From a virus, in IMG/VR virus record IMGVR_UViG_3300045772_000026, positions 1 to 23,656 of that record: a stretch of 23,656 nt of DNA; one strand, written 5' to 3'. How positions within the stretch are numbered: the stretch's first letter is position 1; the number at the start of each line of letters is the position of its first letter. The position numbers and the translations under genes are program-made. Below are positions 20,515 to 23,656 of the stretch, in pieces. The notes under the pieces were generated by a model, which did not search any database, had not been told where the DNA came from, and saw nothing but the letters and a program-made list of their open reading frames with translations.

Positions 20515-22404
20515 ATGGGCACAGCGGCGCAGGCGGGCGGCTACACAAGCGAAGGTGAAGACCAGGCGCCGCAGATTCCAGCGGAGCCAAGTTCCGGGCC
20601 AAGCGGAAGCGGAGCCTCGGAAAATGGGACGGCGGGCGGGTTCGCCCCCGCACCGCCGCCCCAGACCACGCGCGATGCTTCGCTCGACAACCAGAAAATA
20701 GACGCGCAGCCGCTCAAGACCCCGGAGCCGAGCTGGGGCGAGAAGGTGTATCACGGCGTGCTGAACGCGCTGGGTGGATCCAGCGACGTGAGCCTGGCGC
20801 GCGATCCCCAGACCGGCAAGATGGTGGCCACCGCGGTGAAGAGCGGACCAGGCCAGCAGTGGAAGCGGATTATCTCGGGCGCGATCGCCGGCATGGGCAA
20901 CGCGGCGGCCAACGCGGGCACCGGACCAGGAGCGAAGACGCGCGGGCTGGGGCTGGGCATCCAGGCCGGCGAGCAGCAGGCCGAGAAGGGGCAGCAGCAG
21001 CAGCGCCAGAATGCCAACGAAGACTTTGAAGCACAGCAAAAGGCGGCGACCTCAAGCGCGCAGAATGCCCTGCTGAGCCACCAGATTGCGCAGTCCACCT
21101 TCAACCTGGAGCGCGGCAAGATTGAAGCCAGCCAAGGGGATATGGACCGGGCAAATGCGTTTGGGAAATTGATTTCAGATGGCGGCGAAGCCTCGCAGGA
21201 TATGGGCATCTTTCCCGATTTCAAGAGCGTGGTGGCGGCGTTCAAGGAGATGCCCGCGCTGCATGACCACCTGGCCCAGGGCCGGATGATTGCGATTCCG
21301 CATATTGGCGACGACGGCAAGATCGACGGAATTCATGCCGCGCTGGTAACACAGGACTGGCTGGACGGAAAAATCACCAAGGATTTGCCGCTGACCATGA
21401 AAACCATGAAGGACGGCAAGCTGACCGAATCGACGTATACCATTCCGGCCGGGGGAATATCGAACGGCGACGCGAGCAAGCTGCTCATGGCGCAGAGCAA
21501 AGACGCGCTGGACGAGTACGACAAGCAGGCCAAGGAGAAAGACGACAAGGAAAAGCTGAGACTTGAGGCCAGCCGGACCGCGCATGAGAACCGGGCCAAC
21601 GATGCAACCGCCGACAAGGAAGAAACGGACGCAGCAAACCTGCGAGCAATGGCTGCCGGCGGCGATGCCGGGACAACGCTGGTTGACCAGATTGGGACCG
21701 GGCGGATGCCGATCAAAAATTTGAGCTATCTGGCCGCGCGCAAACCGGAGCTGCTCGCGGCGGTGGCGCAGAAATATCCCGGCTTCGACGGCTCCAAGAT
21801 AGACGGCTACGTGTCCGCATACCACGATTTCACTTCGACCAAACCGGGGAGCGCAGGGGCGGCGCTGAACGCGGGCGGGACGGCGCTGGGCCACCTGCGG
21901 GAGCTGAGAGCCCTGAACACGGTTGAAAGCCATATTCCCCACACGCCGGCCTGGACGGCCTACCAGAACAAGGCGGCTACGGTGGCCACCGAACTGGCCA
22001 AGTTTTATGGCGATGCCACGATTCCGGCCATTGCGTCCATCAAAGACACGCTCACGTCGACACTACCGGGAAACAGGGACAAGGCGATTACCACACAAGC
22101 GCAATCGATGGGCGACAAGCTGGACAGCTACGAGACAAGCTGGAAGAACGCGGCGCCCAGCGCGGCATATGAGGCGAATATGCCGGATATATCTCCGCAA
22201 GCCAAAGAGGCTCGCGCGGCGCTCGATCCGAAATATCACGCGCGGCGCGTGGCCGAGCTGACACAGAACCCGGAAGCCCCGCCAAAGACTGGCGGCACGG
22301 CCGGCGCGCCAGTGAAGATTACGCCCGGTGAACGGGTGGCAACCGCCGCCGATGGAACCCCACTGGTGGTGAGAGGAGGCCAATGGGTCCCGGCGCAGCA
22401 CTAA
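20515..22404 (+). CDS. Ejection-type internal virion protein
   Basis: 629 residues, ATG 20515, ten bases after the previous stop. Low-complexity N-terminus (Pro/Gly/Ser/Ala), then SWGEKVYHGVLNALGGSSDVSL (~73-94), a Gln-rich helix (GEQQAEKGQQQQRQNANEDFEAQQ) and a long Lys/Glu/Ala helix (DEYDKQAKEKDDKEKLRLEA). The C-terminus (KITPGERVATAADGTPLVVRGGQWVPAQH) carries the DGTPLVVRGGQWVP motif I associate with ends of phage ejection proteins. No enzymatic signature is seen. It probably forms part of the ejected internal core; inferred from composition, position and the next gene. Confidence 0.6.
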   Translation: MGTAAQAGGYTSEGEDQAPQIPAEPSSGPSGSGASENGTAGGFAPAPPPQTTRDASLDNQKIDAQPLKTPEPSWGEKVYHGVLNALGGSSDVSLARDPQTGKMVATAVKSGPGQQWKRIISGAIAGMGNAAANAGTGPGAKTRGLGLGIQAGEQQAEKGQQQQRQNANEDFEAQQKAATSSAQNALLSHQIAQSTFNLERGKIEASQGDMDRANAFGKLISDGGEASQDMGIFPDFKSVVAAFKEMPALHDHLAQGRMIAIPHIGDDGKIDGIHAALVTQDWLDGKITKDLPLTMKTMKDGKLTESTYTIPAGGISNGDASKLLMAQSKDALDEYDKQAKEKDDKEKLRLEASRTAHENRANDATADKEETDAANLRAMAAGGDAGTTLVDQIGTGRMPIKNLSYLAARKPELLAAVAQKYPGFDGSKIDGYVSAYHDFTSTKPGSAGAALNAGGTALGHLRELRALNTVESHIPHTPAWTAYQNKAATVATELAKFYGDATIPAIASIKDTLTSTLPGNRDKAITTQAQSMGDKLDSYETSWKNAAPSAAYEANMPDISPQAKEARAALDPKYHARRVAELTQNPEAPPKTGGTAGAPVKITPGERVATAADGTPLVVRGGQWVPAQH

Positions 22405-23656
22405 ACGGATTGCCGCCCTTGCCGCCAGGCGCGACGCTTGCCCCGCCGCCGCAGGGAGGCGGAGGCCTGCCGCCCCTGCCGCCAGGCGCCAAGCTGGCCG
22501 GCGCGCCCACGCCGCCCGCTGCCCCGGCAACAGGGATGCAGCGCGCGAACGCGGCTTTGACCGGAGAGAACGAACCAGACCAATGGCGGTCTCCGGTTTT
22601 GGGCGGGATGATGAGCGGGGCGCTGAAAAGCGCGAGCAGCCTGGTGGGCAACATCTTGGATATGACGGGCCGCGCTGTGCACGCGCAGGGGCAAGCGGTG
22701 GCGCCGCAGGCAGGGGCAGTGAATGACGCCATGCTGAAGCACACCAAGGACGCTGCTGACTGGCTACGGAGCGGAGGGCAGCCGGCGGGATTTTGGGAAA
22801 ACGTGGGGGCGGTGGGCGAGCAGGTGCTTGAATACCTGGGCACGGACGGGATACTGAAGCTGGCAGGACCTGCCGCCGGAGCTGGCGTGAAAACCCTGGA
22901 GGCCGCCGACCACTTGAAACAGGCGCAAAATGTGGCGAACATCTTGGCAGGTCACCCCAAGCTGGCGGGCCTGGTCGCCATCGGCCTGAAAGCCAGCAAA
23001 GACGCGGCCATGCTGGGCACACAGACCTATCTCCACACCGAAGACCCGGAGCAGGCGGCGACGGCGGGCGCGATCGGCGGCGGGACGAGCGCAGTGGCCA
23101 GTTTGCTGGGCGCCGGCATTACGGCCCTGAAAAATGCAGCGCCGACGACGACGAAGGTTGGCGAGGAAACCGTTCCGGTGATGGCCGACCAACTAGACAA
23201 GGAAGGCGGCTTGACCGGGAAGACCGCAACCAAGGAATCGCCGGCGATTGCGGCGGAGCAGCAAAAGAGCTTGCAGGCAGTGACTGCGAACACGGCCAAG
23301 CGCGGAGCCATGACGGCGATCGACAAGGTGAACGCCACCCGAGGGGCATTTCCGGCGGCGGAAGCAGGAGCGCCCCAACTGCCCGCTGGCGAAGGCGCGC
23401 AGCCTTTCACCTTCACACTGGAAACCACGCCGCCTACCGAAACACCCACCGGGGAGATGGCGCACAGCGCCGCGCAGCGCCAACAGGCTGCCTTCAAAGA
23501 TCCGCACTTTTTGACCGAAAGCGCGCCGACGCGGACAGGCGAGGTTGCACCTGGCGGCCGCGCGATCGCCGGAGCCGAGGGCGCGACAGGCGCGGACATT
23601 CGCACCGGAAAGACACCCGAAGACGCCGGGGAGACGGTTGGGGGCGGCGGAACACT
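22383..23656 (+). CDS. Large internal virion protein, partial at window end
   Basis: Open from ATG 22383 to the edge (at least 424 residues; no stop in the window). ATG is preceded by GAGAGGAGG (3-base spacing) and overlaps the previous gene by 22 bases. The start has a tandem duplication: GLPPLPPGATLAPPPQGGG followed by GLPPLPPGAKLAG. The LPPLPPG motif is one I associate with N-termini of podovirus internal virion proteins. Later segments are Ala/Gly-rich (GGMMSGALKSASSLVGNILDM; AATAGAIGGGTSAVASLLGAGITAL), possibly membrane-active. No lytic-transglycosylase motif has been reached by the window end, though such proteins often carry one further on. Confidence 0.6.
   Translation, partial: MGPGAALNGLPPLPPGATLAPPPQGGGGLPPLPPGAKLAGAPTPPAAPATGMQRANAALTGENEPDQWRSPVLGGMMSGALKSASSLVGNILDMTGRAVHAQGQAVAPQAGAVNDAMLKHTKDAADWLRSGGQPAGFWENVGAVGEQVLEYLGTDGILKLAGPAAGAGVKTLEAADHLKQAQNVANILAGHPKLAGLVAIGLKASKDAAMLGTQTYLHTEDPEQAATAGAIGGGTSAVASLLGAGITALKNAAPTTTKVGEETVPVMADQLDKEGGLTGKTATKESPAIAAEQQKSLQAVTANTAKRGAMTAIDKVNATRGAFPAAEAGAPQLPAGEGAQPFTFTLETTPPTETPTGEMAHSAAQRQQAAFKDPHFLTESAPTRTGEVAPGGRAIAGAEGATGADIRTGKTPEDAGETVGGGGT

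Noticed and set aside
20494-21039. Minus-strand Leu-rich ORFs over the ejection-type genes
   Set aside because: Leu/Ala richness here is the complement of Gln/Gly/Ala-rich plus-strand coding, not true membrane proteins.
1-23656. tRNA, rRNA, insertion sequence or integrase genes
   Set aside because: None recognised on reading through the window; no transposase-type ORF or terminal inverted repeats were seen.

Overview
The window is part of a GC-rich tailed-phage genome, or a prophage of the same kind. It carries a compact set of virion genes: large terminase, portal, scaffold-like protein, N4-gp56-type major capsid protein, neck and nozzle-like proteins, lysozyme and internal virion proteins. 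The order, the large portal, the nozzle-like tail protein and the run of Ala/Gly/Gln-rich proteins at the right end suggest a short-tailed (podovirus-like) virus. No integrase, tRNA, rRNA or host housekeeping gene is visible, so the host cannot be named from the sequence. The high GC and SD-led genes fit a GC-rich soil-type bacterium, but that is inference.

Layout. Positions 1-2133 are a leftward early module: a small ribbon-helix-helix-like protein (1891-2133), a non-coding 11-bp repeat array resembling an origin (1576-1784), a DUF1376/YdaU-like replication protein (449-1483) and a small beta-rich protein (126-407). A 24-bp divergent gap with an imperfect palindrome (2141-2152) separates it from the rightward module. 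That module begins with a RusA-like Holliday-junction resolvase and a Cys-rich protein, then a probable virion protein (3061), a His-rich protein (3711), a Tat-signal-like protein (4041) and terL (4325-5986). Small Zn-type proteins follow, one of them interrupted by an in-frame TGA (6419-6649). Next come the portal (6646-8790), three small conserved phage ORFs, a scaffold-like protein (9631-10464) and the capsid protein (10504-11673).

Positions 11767-13741 hold a Zn-ribbon protein, a Sec-signal Cys-rich protein and an Ig-like-domain protein. The Ig-like gene ends on a classical A-AAA-AAC slippery heptamer. Behind it lies an inverted repeat and a 51-codon open -1 frame that stops two bases before the next gene. 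Positions 13744-19333 are the neck/tail block, with a GH24 lysozyme and a small Lys-rich protein embedded. Positions 19343 to the end carry a GNAT-like protein and three ejection/internal-virion-type proteins. The last is open to the window edge.

Most rightward genes are packed with ATGA-type overlaps and SD sequences, so they look like one or a few long late transcripts. The strongest unusual signals are the probable programmed -1 frameshift on the Ig-like gene, the in-phase 19-unit 11-bp array with its near-perfect 48-bp palindrome, the in-frame TGA inside a Cys-rich ORF just before the portal, and export- or membrane-type N-termini on three proteins of the virion module, including the major capsid protein.
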